Source: Methylopila sp. 73B | Lineage (GTDB): Bacteria > Pseudomonadota > Alphaproteobacteria > Rhizobiales > Methylopilaceae | Direction of reading: 5' to 3' | Assembly: GCF_000526315.1 (NCBI RefSeq) | Contig: NZ_JAFV01000001.1 | Span: 2,294,001 to 2,358,000 of the forward strand | Length of the DNA: 64,000 nucleotides | Shown: in pieces, positions 1 to 8,701 of the stretch | Numbering within the stretch: the stretch's first letter is position 1 | Layout: each line of letters starts with the position of its first letter | Translations under genes and position numbers: made by a program | The notes under the pieces: generated by a model | What the model was told of the DNA's origin: nothing | Databases searched by the model: none | The model's input: the letters and a program-made list of their open reading frames with translations, nothing else

Positions 1-227
1 CCGAGACCCCCAGTCATCATGACCGTGTCGAAGCCAGGCGCGCCGAACGGCCGGCTGTCCACCCCGGCGCCGAACGAGCTCGCGATCACGCCGCCGGTCT
101 CCGACAGCACCTCGATGGCGTAGGCCGGTTCGCCGAGCGCGTCGTTCGCGAGCTCGAACACCGTGCCCACCGCAAGATCGAGGGCTTGGAAGCCCGGAAA
201 GATGATCAGCCCGACGGTGCGCGTCAT
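1..227 (-). CDS. GlxA-type transcriptional regulator, N-terminal part (DJ-1/PfpI domain), partial
   Basis: The gene starts with ATG at 227 (reading leftward) and runs off the left edge, so only about 75 residues are visible. They begin MTRTVGLIIFPGFQALDL, followed by EVLSETGG and DTVMMTGG. This is the start of the DJ-1/PfpI-like glutamine-amidotransferase fold that forms the N-terminal half of GlxA regulators. In those proteins an AraC-type DNA-binding domain follows, but here it would lie outside the window. The gene is divergent from the short-chain dehydrogenase at 317, which suggests local control of that gene or of the downstream oxidase. A stand-alone PfpI-family protein cannot be excluded from this fragment. 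Confidence 0.7.
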   Translation of the reverse strand, partial: MTRTVGLIIFPGFQALDLAVGTVFELANDALGEPAYAIEVLSETGGVIASSFGAGVDSRPFGAPGFDTVMMTGGL

Positions 228-262
228 GTCTCGAAAAGCCGGATAAATGACATTTGAGACAT
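226..262. promoter_or_regulatory. Inverted repeat between divergent GlxA-like gene and SDR gene (possible operator)
   Basis: ATGTCTC at 226-232 is matched by GAGACAT at 256-262, with two more pairing bases inside (AA/TT). The left arm overlaps the start codon of the regulator gene at 227. Such a position suits an autoregulatory operator. The role is inferred only from position and symmetry. Confidence 0.35.
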
Positions 263-316
263 AGCGGTACGCGCCTAGCCTTCGCTCGTCAAACGAGCTT
301 CGACGAGGAAAAGCAC

Positions 317-1132
317 ATGGCGAACACCGCCACCAAGGGAACGGCGCTTGTGACAGGCGCGTCCTCCGGCATCGGCGCGGTCTACGCGGACCGGCTGGCG
401 AAGCGAGGCTATGACCTCGTCGTCGTCGCCCGAGACGAGACCCGCCTCGCGGCGCTCGCCGAACGCCTAGTCGCCCAGACCGGCGTGACGGTCGAGCCGC
501 TCAGGGCCGATCTCAACGTGCAGGCCGACCTCGCCGCCGTGGAGCGCCGCCTGCGGGACGACGCTGGCGTTACGCTGCTGGTCAACAACGCCGGGGTCGC
601 CGCGGTCACGCCGGTGGTCCACACCGAGGTCGACCAGCTCGACGCCATGGTGCGGCTGAACGTGGTCGCCGCGACCCGCCTCGCGGCGGTCGCCGGCTCC
701 GCCTTCGCCGCCCGCGGCGCAGGCTCGATCATCAACATCGCCTCGGTCGTCGCCCTCGCGCCGGAATTGCTGAACGGCGTCTACAGCGCCTCGAAGGCCT
801 ACATGCTCGCCCTCACTCAGGCCATGAGCCACGAACTCGCCTCGTCCGGCGTCCGACTGCAGGCGGTGCTGCCGGGCGTGACCGCCACAGAGATCTGGGA
901 GCGGGCCGGACACGGGTTGGAGAACCTTCCGGCCGAGATGGTGATGGGCGTCGACGAGATGGTGGACGCGGCGCTCGCGGGCTTCGACCAGGGCGAACTG
1001 GTCACCATCCCGGCGCTGCCGGACCTGGCTCAATGGGAGACGCTGGAGACCGCCCGCAAGGCGCTCGCTCCCAACCTCTCCCGCAACCACGCCGCCGACC
1101 GGTACCGGTCGGGCCTCACGGCGGCGGCCTAA
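317..1132 (+). CDS. Short-chain dehydrogenase/reductase (SDR) family oxidoreductase
   Basis: A 271-residue classical SDR, expected to be a cytosolic NAD(P)(H)-dependent oxidoreductase. The Rossmann motif TGASSGIG is at residues 13-20, NNAG at 90-93, the catalytic Ser at about 143, and the YSASK motif gives Tyr156 and Lys160. ATG at 317 is chosen because GAGGAAAAG lies just upstream; an in-frame TTG at 254 would add 21 residues with no ribosome-binding site. The protein resembles the DltE/YqjQ group of SDRs, whose substrates are mostly unknown. It sits 12 bp before the molybdenum hydroxylase genes and probably shares their transcript, so it may process an alcohol, aldehyde or carbonyl related to their substrate. 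Confidence 0.85.
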   Translation: MANTATKGTALVTGASSGIGAVYADRLAKRGYDLVVVARDETRLAALAERLVAQTGVTVEPLRADLNVQADLAAVERRLRDDAGVTLLVNNAGVAAVTPVVHTEVDQLDAMVRLNVVAATRLAAVAGSAFAARGAGSIINIASVVALAPELLNGVYSASKAYMLALTQAMSHELASSGVRLQAVLPGVTATEIWERAGHGLENLPAEMVMGVDEMVDAALAGFDQGELVTIPALPDLAQWETLETARKALAPNLSRNHAADRYRSGLTAAA

Positions 1133-1144
1133 GGGAGAGCGGCC

Positions 1145-1591
1145 ATGTACGACGTCGACATCAACGGCAATGTTCTGAAAGCCGACGCCGAGCCCGGCAC
1201 GCCGCTGCTCTGGGTGCTGCGCGACACCCTCGGGATGACCGGCACGAAGTACGGTTGCGGCATCGCCCAGTGCGGCGCCTGCACGGTGCTCGTCGACGGG
1301 CAGGCGACGCGCTCGTGCCAGTTCCCGATCGAAGCGGTCGAGCAGTCGAAGATCACGACCATCGAGGCCATCACCGAGGACGAGGTCGGCCGCAAGGTCG
1401 TCGAGGCTTGGGTCGCCGCACAGGTTCCGCAGTGCGGCTATTGCCAGTCTGGCCAGGTGATGGCCGCAACGGCCTTGCTGAAGGAGACGCCCAAGCCGAC
1501 CGACGCCGACATCAGCGACGCGATGAGCAACCTCTGCCGCTGCGGCACCTACAACGCGATCGCCGCCGCCGTGCGGCAGGCCGCGGCCTGA
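1145..1591 (+). CDS. (2Fe-2S)-binding subunit of a molybdenum hydroxylase (IorA type)
   Basis: A 148-residue small subunit of a xanthine-oxidase-family enzyme; it carries electrons from the molybdenum centre. Both iron-sulphur clusters can be read. Cys38, Cys43, Cys46 and Cys58 form the plant-ferredoxin-type cluster (GCGIAQCGAC). Cys97, Cys100, Cys131 and Cys133 form the helical-domain cluster (CGYC...CRC). The gene lies 13 bp upstream of the large subunit. The closest named type is the alpha subunit of isoquinoline 1-oxidoreductase, but this fold is shared by many aldehyde and N-heterocycle oxidoreductases, so the substrate is not determined. Confidence 0.92.
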   Translation: MYDVDINGNVLKADAEPGTPLLWVLRDTLGMTGTKYGCGIAQCGACTVLVDGQATRSCQFPIEAVEQSKITTIEAITEDEVGRKVVEAWVAAQVPQCGYCQSGQVMAATALLKETPKPTDADISDAMSNLCRCGTYNAIAAAVRQAAA

Positions 1592-1604
1592 GGAGGCGAC
1601 GCCG

Positions 1605-3857
1605 ATGAACGCTCACTCGCCTCTCGATCTCGACGCCGCCACGCTGCTTCCCACGCCCGACGGCGTCTCCAACCTCTCCCGACGCCGCTTCCTCGGCGTC
1701 GCCGCCGGCGCGCTGGTGCTCGGCGTCGCGCTGCCGACGGGCAAGGCGGCGGCGCAGGCCGAGGGGGCCGGAGCGATCGCGCCGAAGCCAGGCACCCGCG
1801 TTCCGGCCTTCCTCGAGATCCGCGCCGACGGCATGGTGAAGCTGCTCAGCCCCTTCATTGAGGGCGGCCAGGGCATCAACACCGCGCTGGCGCAGATCGT
1901 CGGCGAGGAGCTCGACGTGACCCCTGAGCGCTTCATGGTGGAGTGCGCGCCTCCGGGTCCGGACTATGCGCTCGTCAACGGCCTCCGGCTCACCGGCGGC
2001 AGCTTCTCTACGCGATCGAGTTACGCCGCGATGCGCCGGCTCGGCGCGACCGCGCGCGAGATGCTGATCCGCGCCGCCGCCGCCAAGCTCAAGGTCCAGG
2101 ACGGCGAACTGACGACCGAGGACGGCAAGGTGGTCCACGCCGCCTCCGGCCGTTCGATCGGCTACGGAGAGCTCGCAGGCGAGGCCTTGCTGCTGCAGCC
2201 GAAGGAGGACGTTCCGCTCCGCGACCCCAAGACCTTCCGCTACATCCGTCAGCCGGTCGCAAGACTGGACGTGCGCGACAAGTCCACGGGGCGCGCGGTC
2301 TACGCCATCGACCAGAAGGTCGAGGGCATGCTCTACGCCGCCGTCCAGCATGCGGCGGTGTTCGGGACCGAGCCGAAGGCGCTTCTCAACGAAGCCGACG
2401 TCAAGGCGATGCCCGGCGTGCATTCGGTTCACCGGCTGCCCGGCGCGATCGCTGTCACGGCCGACACCTGGTGGCGCGCCCGCAAGGCCGTGGGGGCGCT
2501 GAAGGCCGACTGGTCGGCGCCGGCGGCGCGGGGCGTCGACACCGTCTCGGCCGCGTTCTCGTCGGAGACCATGCTCGCGGCCCTGAAGGCGTCGTCGGAT
2601 CCGGGGCTCCCGTCCGAGACCGAGGGCGACTCCGACGCGGCCTTCGCAAAGGCCGCGAAGATCATCGAGGCGGACTACGACGCGCCCTATTTCGCGCACG
2701 CCCAGCTCGAGCCGCCCTCCAGCATCGCGCGCTTCAACGCGGACGGAACGCTCGACCTCTGGGTGCAGAACCAGATGCCCGAACTGTTCCAGATGATCGC
2801 GGGACAGACCGCCGGCCTCACTCCGGACAAGGTGAAGATCCATTCGCCGCTGCTCGGCGGCTTCTTCGGCCGGCACTTCATGTACGGCCCCGCGAACCCC
2901 TTCCCGCAGGCGATCCTGCTTGCGAAGGCGACGGGCCGGCCAGTCAAGGTGCTGTGGTCCCGGGAGGAGGAGTTCCTCAACGACGCCGTCCGGCCGCTGA
3001 GCTTCAGCCGCTTCCGCGCCGCGCTCGACGGCGCGGGAAACCCGACCGCGCTCGACGTCCGCACCGTCGGCGAGGGCCCGATCGGCCGCTGGTTCGGATC
3101 GATCTTCAAGGCGCCGGTGGATTCGTCCGCCGTCGAGGGCATCGTCGAGAAGCCCTACGCCATCCCGAACCGGAAGATGGCCTTCGCCAAGCTGCCTCAC
3201 CCCGTCACCATCGCGTTTTGGCGGTCCGTCGGGCATTCGATGAACGACTTCTTCTACGAGAGCTTCCTCGACGAAATCGCAGCCGCCGGAAACAACGACC
3301 CCTACGCGCTCCGGCTCGTGCTGCTGAAGGACAAGCCGCGCCATCTGACCTTGCTGAAGACGGTCGCCGAGCTCTCCGGCGGTTGGACGCGCGGCCCCTA
3401 CGAGGTCGACGGGGTGAAGCGCGCCCGCGGCGTCGCCATGGCCTCGCCGTTCGGGTCGGAGACCGCGACCATCGCGGAGGCGTCGGTCGAGGACGGCGCG
3501 GCGCGCGTCCACCGGCTGTGGATCGCCATCGACCCCGGCTCGATCGTGAACCCCGCGATCGTCAAGGCGCAGGTCGAGTCCGCCGCGGCGCTCGGGCTCT
3601 CCTCGGCCCTGTTCGAGCAGGTCGTCTACAAGGACGGCGTCCGGCAGCAGAAGAACTACGACAGCTACAAGATCCTCGCGCGCGACCACATGCCGGAGGT
3701 CCATGTCGCGATCGTCGAGAGCGGCGCGCCCATGGGCGGCATCGGCGAGCCGGGCCTTCCCGGCGTGCCGCCCGCGGTCGCCAACGCGCTGGCGGCGCTG
3801 ACCGGCGAGCGCATCCGCAGCCTGCCGATCGCCAAAGCGAAGCTGTCGGGCGTATGA
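1605..3857 (+). CDS. Molybdopterin-binding subunit of aldehyde oxidase/isoquinoline 1-oxidoreductase type (IorB-like)
   Basis: A 750-residue catalytic subunit of a molybdenum hydroxylase, expected to hydroxylate an aldehyde or N-heterocycle using water-derived oxygen. A twin-arginine signal with core SRRRFL (residues 25-30) followed by a hydrophobic stretch predicts Tat export, so the folded two-subunit enzyme would act in the periplasm or at the membrane. The conserved catalytic glutamate is read as Glu715 in GGIGEPGLPG. IorB-type enzymes are a two-subunit group without a FAD subunit, and no FAD-subunit or cytochrome gene is present here. The stop codon overlaps the start of the MATE exporter (ATGA). 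Confidence 0.9.
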   Translation: MNAHSPLDLDAATLLPTPDGVSNLSRRRFLGVAAGALVLGVALPTGKAAAQAEGAGAIAPKPGTRVPAFLEIRADGMVKLLSPFIEGGQGINTALAQIVGEELDVTPERFMVECAPPGPDYALVNGLRLTGGSFSTRSSYAAMRRLGATAREMLIRAAAAKLKVQDGELTTEDGKVVHAASGRSIGYGELAGEALLLQPKEDVPLRDPKTFRYIRQPVARLDVRDKSTGRAVYAIDQKVEGMLYAAVQHAAVFGTEPKALLNEADVKAMPGVHSVHRLPGAIAVTADTWWRARKAVGALKADWSAPAARGVDTVSAAFSSETMLAALKASSDPGLPSETEGDSDAAFAKAAKIIEADYDAPYFAHAQLEPPSSIARFNADGTLDLWVQNQMPELFQMIAGQTAGLTPDKVKIHSPLLGGFFGRHFMYGPANPFPQAILLAKATGRPVKVLWSREEEFLNDAVRPLSFSRFRAALDGAGNPTALDVRTVGEGPIGRWFGSIFKAPVDSSAVEGIVEKPYAIPNRKMAFAKLPHPVTIAFWRSVGHSMNDFFYESFLDEIAAAGNNDPYALRLVLLKDKPRHLTLLKTVAELSGGWTRGPYEVDGVKRARGVAMASPFGSETATIAEASVEDGAARVHRLWIAIDPGSIVNPAIVKAQVESAAALGLSSALFEQVVYKDGVRQQKNYDSYKILARDHMPEVHVAIVESGAPMGGIGEPGLPGVPPAVANALAALTGERIRSLPIAKAKLSGV

Positions 3858-5281
3858 GCACGGCGGCGGTTCCGGCGTCGACGCCGGCCTCGCTTGCGCT
3901 CGACCCGCGGACGCTGGCGCTCCTCAACGACCCGGTCGCGCCGCTGATCCTGCGGATGGCGTGGCCGAACCTCGCGGTCATGCTGCTGCAGGCCTCCACG
4001 GGCCTGATCGAGACCTACTGGGTCGGGCGGCTCGGGCCGGACGCGCTCGCCGGCATGGCGCTGGTGTTCCCGCCCTTCATGCTGATGCAGATGCTGTCCG
4101 TCGGCGCCATGGGCGGCGGCGTGTCGTCCGCCGTGGCGCGGGCGCTCGGCGCCGGACGCCGGGAGGACGCCGACAAGGTCGTGTCGCACGGCGTCGCGCT
4201 GTTCGCCGGCTTCGGCCTCGCCTTCTCCGCGCTGATGCTCGCGTTCGGCGAACCGTTCTACCGCCTCTCGGGCGCGGAGGGCGGCGCGCTCGAGGCGGCG
4301 CTCGCCTACTCCAACGTGGTCTTCGCCGGCACCGTGCTGCTGTGGGTCATGAACGCCCTCGCCAGCGCGCTGCGCGGCACCGGCGACATGTTGGTTCTGG
4401 CCGGCGTCGTCTGCTTCGGCGTCGTCCTGATCGTGCCGCTCTCGCCCCTGCTGATCTATGGGTTCGGCCCCCTCCCCGGCCTCGGCGTCGCCGGCGGCGG
4501 ATGGGCGATCGTGACGTTCAACGCGCTCGGCTGCGGCTTCCTGCTGTGGTACGCGCGCTCCGGCCGCAGCGTGGTGCGCCTCAGATGGTCGCCGCTCGAA
4601 TGGCGCCCCATGGCCGAGATCCTGAAGGTGGGTGCGCTCGCCTCGCTGACCTCGATCCAGACCAACCTGATCTTCATCGTGGTCACCGCTTTGGTCGGCC
4701 ACGCCGCGGGGGCCGCGGCGCTCGCGGGCTACGGCACCGGCGCGCGGCTCGAATACCTGCTGATCCCGCTCGCCTTCGGCTTCGGCGCCCCGCTGGTGCC
4801 GTTGGTTGGCACCAACGTCGGCGCCGGCGCGGTGGAGCGCGCGAAGCGCATCGCCTTCACGGGCGCGGCGCTCGCCTTCGTCGCCGCGGAGCTCATCGGC
4901 GTCGCGGCGGCGCTTGTCCCCGCAGCTTGGCTTAGCCTGTTCGGCGCCGACGCCGCGATGATCGACGCCGGCGCGGCCTATCTCCGCATCGCCGGTCCGG
5001 CCTACGGCTTCTTCGCCTTCGGCATGGCGCTCTACTTCGCGGCGCAGGGCGCGGGGCGGCTCGGCAAGCCGCTCGCCGTCACGCTCATCCGGACGCTGCT
5101 CGCGATCGGCGGCGCGGCTCTCGCCTTCGTCTGGGCCGCTCCGCTCTGGACGATGTTCGCGGCGGCGTCGCTCGCGCTGGTCGTCTACGGCGTCGCGATG
5201 GGCCTTCTGACCATTGGCGCGGACTGGGGCGCGGCCCACCATGGCGGCTTCGTCCGGCCTCGCTCGAGCGAGCGTCGATAG
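3854..5281 (+). CDS. MATE family efflux transporter
   Basis: A 475-residue polytopic inner-membrane protein with the two six-helix halves of MATE (NorM/DinF) antiporters. These expel organic cations or toxic products in exchange for Na+ or H+. Early motifs fit the family: LILRMAWPNLAVMLLQ near residue 35, then YWVGRLGPDALAGMAL. ATG at 3854 overlaps the TGA of the hydroxylase large subunit, which shows translational coupling. A longer reading frame that runs into this one from upstream is out of frame with the hydroxylase and is not a real N-terminus. The linkage suggests export of the hydroxylase substrate or product, but that is inference. Confidence 0.9.
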   Translation: MSTAAVPASTPASLALDPRTLALLNDPVAPLILRMAWPNLAVMLLQASTGLIETYWVGRLGPDALAGMALVFPPFMLMQMLSVGAMGGGVSSAVARALGAGRREDADKVVSHGVALFAGFGLAFSALMLAFGEPFYRLSGAEGGALEAALAYSNVVFAGTVLLWVMNALASALRGTGDMLVLAGVVCFGVVLIVPLSPLLIYGFGPLPGLGVAGGGWAIVTFNALGCGFLLWYARSGRSVVRLRWSPLEWRPMAEILKVGALASLTSIQTNLIFIVVTALVGHAAGAAALAGYGTGARLEYLLIPLAFGFGAPLVPLVGTNVGAGAVERAKRIAFTGAALAFVAAELIGVAAALVPAAWLSLFGADAAMIDAGAAYLRIAGPAYGFFAFGMALYFAAQGAGRLGKPLAVTLIRTLLAIGGAALAFVWAAPLWTMFAAASLALVVYGVAMGLLTIGADWGAAHHGGFVRPRSSERR

Positions 5282-5522
5282 CGCGTCGATAGCACGGAAA
5301 TGACCCGGCCTCAGGGTGAGCCCGCCGCCGCTCGGCGCCTGAGCGACCTGATGGCGCACCGTCCCGATGGAACGCCGGACCGGCGTGGGGCGACCGCGCC
5401 CCGAAGGCCGCCACGTTTGCCAAGCCGAGGCCGGCAATCTCTGCTAACAGGAAGGGACGCGGACACATTCGCCCCGACGGCAGCATCTCGTCAGCGCCCC
5501 CTCCCTCGTTTGAAAGCGCATT

Positions 5523-6341
5523 ATGCTGATCCGCTACGGCTACGAGATCAATTTGCACTGTCATGCGCCGACGCCCATGGTCTGCCTGCTCGCCGTGCAC
5601 GACGACCGCACGGCCGACGTGCGCGCGCCCGAGAGGGTCTTCACGACCCCGATCATCCCGACGACCACCTACCGCGACCTGTTCGGAAACCGTTGCCGGC
5701 GGTTCGTGGCGCCGGCGGGCGACTTCACGCTCTGGGGCGACGCCACGATCGAGGACAGCGGCCTGCATGACGAGGCCGTCCTCGACGCCGCGGAATGGCC
5801 GGTCGCCGACCTGCCGGACCAAACGCTGGTCTACCTCATGGGCAGCCGCTACTGCGAGACGGACGAACTGAGCCAGGCCGCCTGGGATCTGTTCGGGCAT
5901 CTCACGCCGGGCTGGGGCCGCGTGCAGGCGGTGTGCGACTTCGTCAACCAGCACATCGCGTTCGACTACCAGCAGGCGCGCTCGACCCGCACGGCGCTCG
6001 GCGCCTTCAAGGAGCGCGTCGGCGTGTGCCGCGACTTCGCGCATCTCGCCGTCGCGCTCTGCCGCTGCCTGAACATCCCGGCCCGCTACGTCAACGGCCA
6101 TCTCGGCGACATCGGCGTGCCGGTGGTCGATCCCATGGACTTCAGCGCCTGGATCGAGGTCTATCTCGGCGGCGCCTGGCGCACCTTCGACCCGCGCAAC
6201 AACATCCCCCGCATCGGCCGCATCGTGGTCGCCCGCGGACGCGACGCCGCGGACGTCCCGCTGATCAACTCGTTCGGCCCGCACACCCTGACCTCGTTCA
6301 AGGTGTGGACCTACGAAGTGGACCAGGCGCCGATCTACTGA
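5523..6341 (+). CDS. Transglutaminase-like cysteine protease-fold protein
   Basis: A 272-residue protein of the bacterial transglutaminase-like family (COG1305), which acts as amidases, peptidases or peptide cross-linkers. The core is VGVCRDFAHLAVALC with putative nucleophile Cys169, and TFDPRNN with Asp223. An N-terminal beta domain (residues 1-100) precedes it, as in the family. At the usual catalytic His position the sequence reads MDFSAWIEVY, with Ser208. I think related alphaproteobacterial proteins also have DFSAW, so this may be a subfamily feature. There is no clear signal peptide. It is a single gene with 241 bp upstream and a convergent neighbour 18 bp downstream. Confidence 0.85.
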   Translation: MLIRYGYEINLHCHAPTPMVCLLAVHDDRTADVRAPERVFTTPIIPTTTYRDLFGNRCRRFVAPAGDFTLWGDATIEDSGLHDEAVLDAAEWPVADLPDQTLVYLMGSRYCETDELSQAAWDLFGHLTPGWGRVQAVCDFVNQHIAFDYQQARSTRTALGAFKERVGVCRDFAHLAVALCRCLNIPARYVNGHLGDIGVPVVDPMDFSAWIEVYLGGAWRTFDPRNNIPRIGRIVVARGRDAADVPLINSFGPHTLTSFKVWTYEVDQAPIY

Positions 6342-6359
6342 GCGGCGCCTGCCGCCCGG

Positions 6360-7751
6360 CTAAATCCCAGGCCCGAAGAACCGCTCGTCCTGCCGCCGCC
6401 GCATCACGTAGAGCGGCGCCGCCTCGTCCATCTCCAGGTCGCCGAGCGTCACCGAAGCGCCGGCCGGAAGGTCGCGCCGCAGGCGGCGTCCCGCGATGAG
6501 GTAGTACGGCGCGGGGCGTTCGGCGCCGAGCGGCGCGGCGTCGATCAGTTCGGGTCCGACGCCGTCGATGGTGTGGTGATGGCCTTCGGCCGCGAGCAGC
6601 GTTCCCTTGGCGAGCGGCTTGGTCGTCCGGCCGACGAGGTCGACCACAGGAGTCGGCGTCCCGCCGACCGAGACGCCGTTCACCACCGCGTCGAGCAGGC
6701 TGATCGGCGCCTCGACGCCGAGCAGATGGCGCGGCAGCCAAAGCATCGCGGCGTCGCCGCCGCGGCTCATGGTGTGGCCCTTGCCGGCGAGAATGCCCCA
6801 GGTCTCGGCGTCCTCGCACCGCACCACCACGAACACGCCGCCGGCGAAGGAAATCTCGCCCGGCGCCCGCAGGCAGTTGAAGACGTCGAGACGGCGTCCG
6901 CCCGAGAGCAGGCCGCCCCGCGCCTGCTCCTCGAACACGGTCGCGACCTCCTGGATGCGGGCGATCGGCACGTGGAACGGCGCGACGTCCGGCTTGAGGC
7001 CGGTGGCGTTCGCGACCACCGCCATCTCGCAGAGGTCGGGCACCGCCCGCTGCGGCAGCGCCGCGGCGCCCGCCGCCCGTTCGGCCACGACCTCCGCGAC
7101 CGCGCGGTCGCCAAGCTCCCACGTCGCGCCGAAGCCCGGCGCGTCCGCGGCGCGGTCCTCGCTCGTCAGTCTCTCGGTCGCGGGATCGAACACGAAGTCG
7201 TACTCGCTCGCCTTGCCGGCGGAAATGATCGGCAGCCCGAGCGTCTCCGCCCAGGTGACGAGCCCGATCAGCAAGGCGGGCTGGTCGCCGTCGACCGGCG
7301 TGCAGACCAAGCCGCGTTCGGCCGCGACCGCCGCAAGGTAGGAGCCGACGACGGAGTCCGTCTCCTTCGTGACGAGCGCCACGTGCTTGCCGGCCTCGAG
7401 GCTCGCCAGCGCATGGACGGCGCCGGCCTCCGGGTGGCCGCTCGCCTCGACCACGATGTCGATGGGCAGGCCGAGCGCGACGTCGAGGTCGCCCGCGGCG
7501 ACGAGGCGTCCCGACTCCCAGGCCGCATTGGCCTCCGCGCGCGTCTCGCAGAGCGCGATCGCGTCCTCCTCCGCCCCGGTGGCGCGGAACGCCTCCGCGG
7601 CGCGCGCGGCCGTGACGTCGATCGCCACGCGCACGCTCATCAGCTTCATGCGTCCGCCCTGGGCGAGCAGCGAGCGCCCGAAGGCGCCCGCGCCCACAAG
7701 GGCGACCTCGATCGGGCGCTCGGCCCGCGCAAAACGACGGTGGCTGTTCAT
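6360..7751 (-). CDS. NAD(P)-dependent oxidoreductase with C-terminal SAF domain (homoserine-dehydrogenase-like)
   Basis: A 463-residue protein, last gene of the GntR-flanked operon. The N-terminus has a dinucleotide-binding motif (VALVGAGAFG, glycines at 20-25) and a homoserine-dehydrogenase-like domain with HVALVTKETDS. The C-terminal 100 residues contain a SAF-like beta-clip domain (LAKGTLL, LPAGASV). This architecture is found in uncharacterised oxidoreductases of carbohydrate catabolic operons. The ATG at 7751 overlaps the TGA of the amidohydrolase, so the genes are coupled. The likely role is to oxidise or rearrange a sugar-acid intermediate; the exact reaction is unknown. Confidence 0.8.
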   Translation of the reverse strand: MNSHRRFARAERPIEVALVGAGAFGRSLLAQGGRMKLMSVRVAIDVTAARAAEAFRATGAEEDAIALCETRAEANAAWESGRLVAAGDLDVALGLPIDIVVEASGHPEAGAVHALASLEAGKHVALVTKETDSVVGSYLAAVAAERGLVCTPVDGDQPALLIGLVTWAETLGLPIISAGKASEYDFVFDPATERLTSEDRAADAPGFGATWELGDRAVAEVVAERAAGAAALPQRAVPDLCEMAVVANATGLKPDVAPFHVPIARIQEVATVFEEQARGGLLSGGRRLDVFNCLRAPGEISFAGGVFVVVRCEDAETWGILAGKGHTMSRGGDAAMLWLPRHLLGVEAPISLLDAVVNGVSVGGTPTPVVDLVGRTTKPLAKGTLLAAEGHHHTIDGVGPELIDAAPLGAERPAPYYLIAGRRLRRDLPAGASVTLGDLEMDEAAPLYVMRRRQDERFFGPGI

Positions 7752-8701
7752 GAGGCTTTCGCGATCCCGGATGCGTCGAGGGCGGCGGGCCGCGGGCGGT
7801 AGATCCGCGCCGCCGCGTCGTGGAACATCGCGCGTTGGTCGGCGGCGCTCCACGGCGCGGCGATCTCGCGGAACCCGTCGAAGATCTCGCGGTAGCTCGC
7901 GAGCATGCCGTCGACCGGGAAGTTCGATCCGAACATCGTGCGCTCGGGACCGAACAGCTTGAGGATCGTCGTCACGACCTCGGCGTTGTCCTCCACCGTC
8001 CACGGCCGGCCGGCGATGCAGAGGCCGGAGATCTTGACCGCGACGTTGGGCCGTCTGGCCAGCGCGGCCATGCCCGCGGCCCAGCCGTCGAGGGTCGCGC
8101 GCGCGCGGTCGCCAGGCACGCCGGCGTGGTTCACGATCAGCGTCGTGTCGGGGAAGTCGCGCGCAAGCTCCGCGGCCTCCGCGAGGTTCCACCACGGCGT
8201 CTGCAGGTCGAAGTGCAGGCCGTTCGGCGCGAGCAGGGCGTAGCCCGCCCGCCAGCGCTCGTCCGACATGGTCGTCCGGCGGCCTTCGGCGACCTCGGCG
8301 GGCGAGTTCGCGCCGACCGGCTTGTGGCGCACGCTGCGCACCAGCGGAAAGGCGGCCTGGCCTGCGAGGACCTCCGCGACGTCGTCGCGGTCGAGCCAGG
8401 CCTGGGCCACCATCGCGTTCGGCAGGCCGCAGGCGTCGGCGATCCCATGGACGTAGGTCGTCTCGCCGATCGGGTCGGCCGGGCTCCACTCCGCCTCGAC
8501 ATAGACCGTCGCGACGATGTTGACGCCTTCGGCGTCGCGGCGGAGGTCGTCCGGCAGGTAGTCCCGCTTGATGGCGCTGTAGTCGCCGTAGCGATGCGGC
8601 ACGAGCAGGTCGCCCGAGAGCCAGGGGTAGTCGTTCCTCTTCGGCTCCCAGACGTGGTGGTGGGCGTCGATGATCGGTCCGTCGTAAAGGCGCGCGTTCA
8701 T
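7748..8701 (-). CDS. Amidohydrolase family protein (lactonase/2-pyrone-dicarboxylate lactonase type)
   Basis: A 317-residue TIM-barrel metal hydrolase of the amidohydrolase_2 family. The metal-binding motif DAHHHVW lies at residues 12-18. VNHAGVPGD (about residue 190) and MFGSNFPVDGM (about 260) match the conserved His and Asp regions of the sugar-lactonase and pyrone-lactonase group. The enzyme probably opens a lactone to a free acid in the cytosol. It is translationally coupled on both sides (ATGA overlaps with the MFS gene before it and the oxidoreductase after it). Family and operon suggest a lactone of a sugar acid, but the substrate cannot be read from sequence. Confidence 0.85.
   Translation of the reverse strand: MNARLYDGPIIDAHHHVWEPKRNDYPWLSGDLLVPHRYGDYSAIKRDYLPDDLRRDAEGVNIVATVYVEAEWSPADPIGETTYVHGIADACGLPNAMVAQAWLDRDDVAEVLAGQAAFPLVRSVRHKPVGANSPAEVAEGRRTTMSDERWRAGYALLAPNGLHFDLQTPWWNLAEAAELARDFPDTTLIVNHAGVPGDRARATLDGWAAGMAALARRPNVAVKISGLCIAGRPWTVEDNAEVVTTILKLFGPERTMFGSNFPVDGMLASYREIFDGFREIAAPWSAADQRAMFHDAAARIYRPRPAALDASGIAKAS

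Noticed and set aside
1512-3704. A 730-codon open frame on the minus strand opposite the molybdenum hydroxylase
   Set aside because: It mirrors the real gene in a GC-rich region; the translation is Arg/Gly/Asp-rich with no motif, while the plus strand has a clear IorB protein.
3665-5437. A 590-codon minus-strand open frame opposite the MATE gene
   Set aside because: Low-complexity, highly charged translation; the MATE protein on the plus strand has a full membrane pattern.
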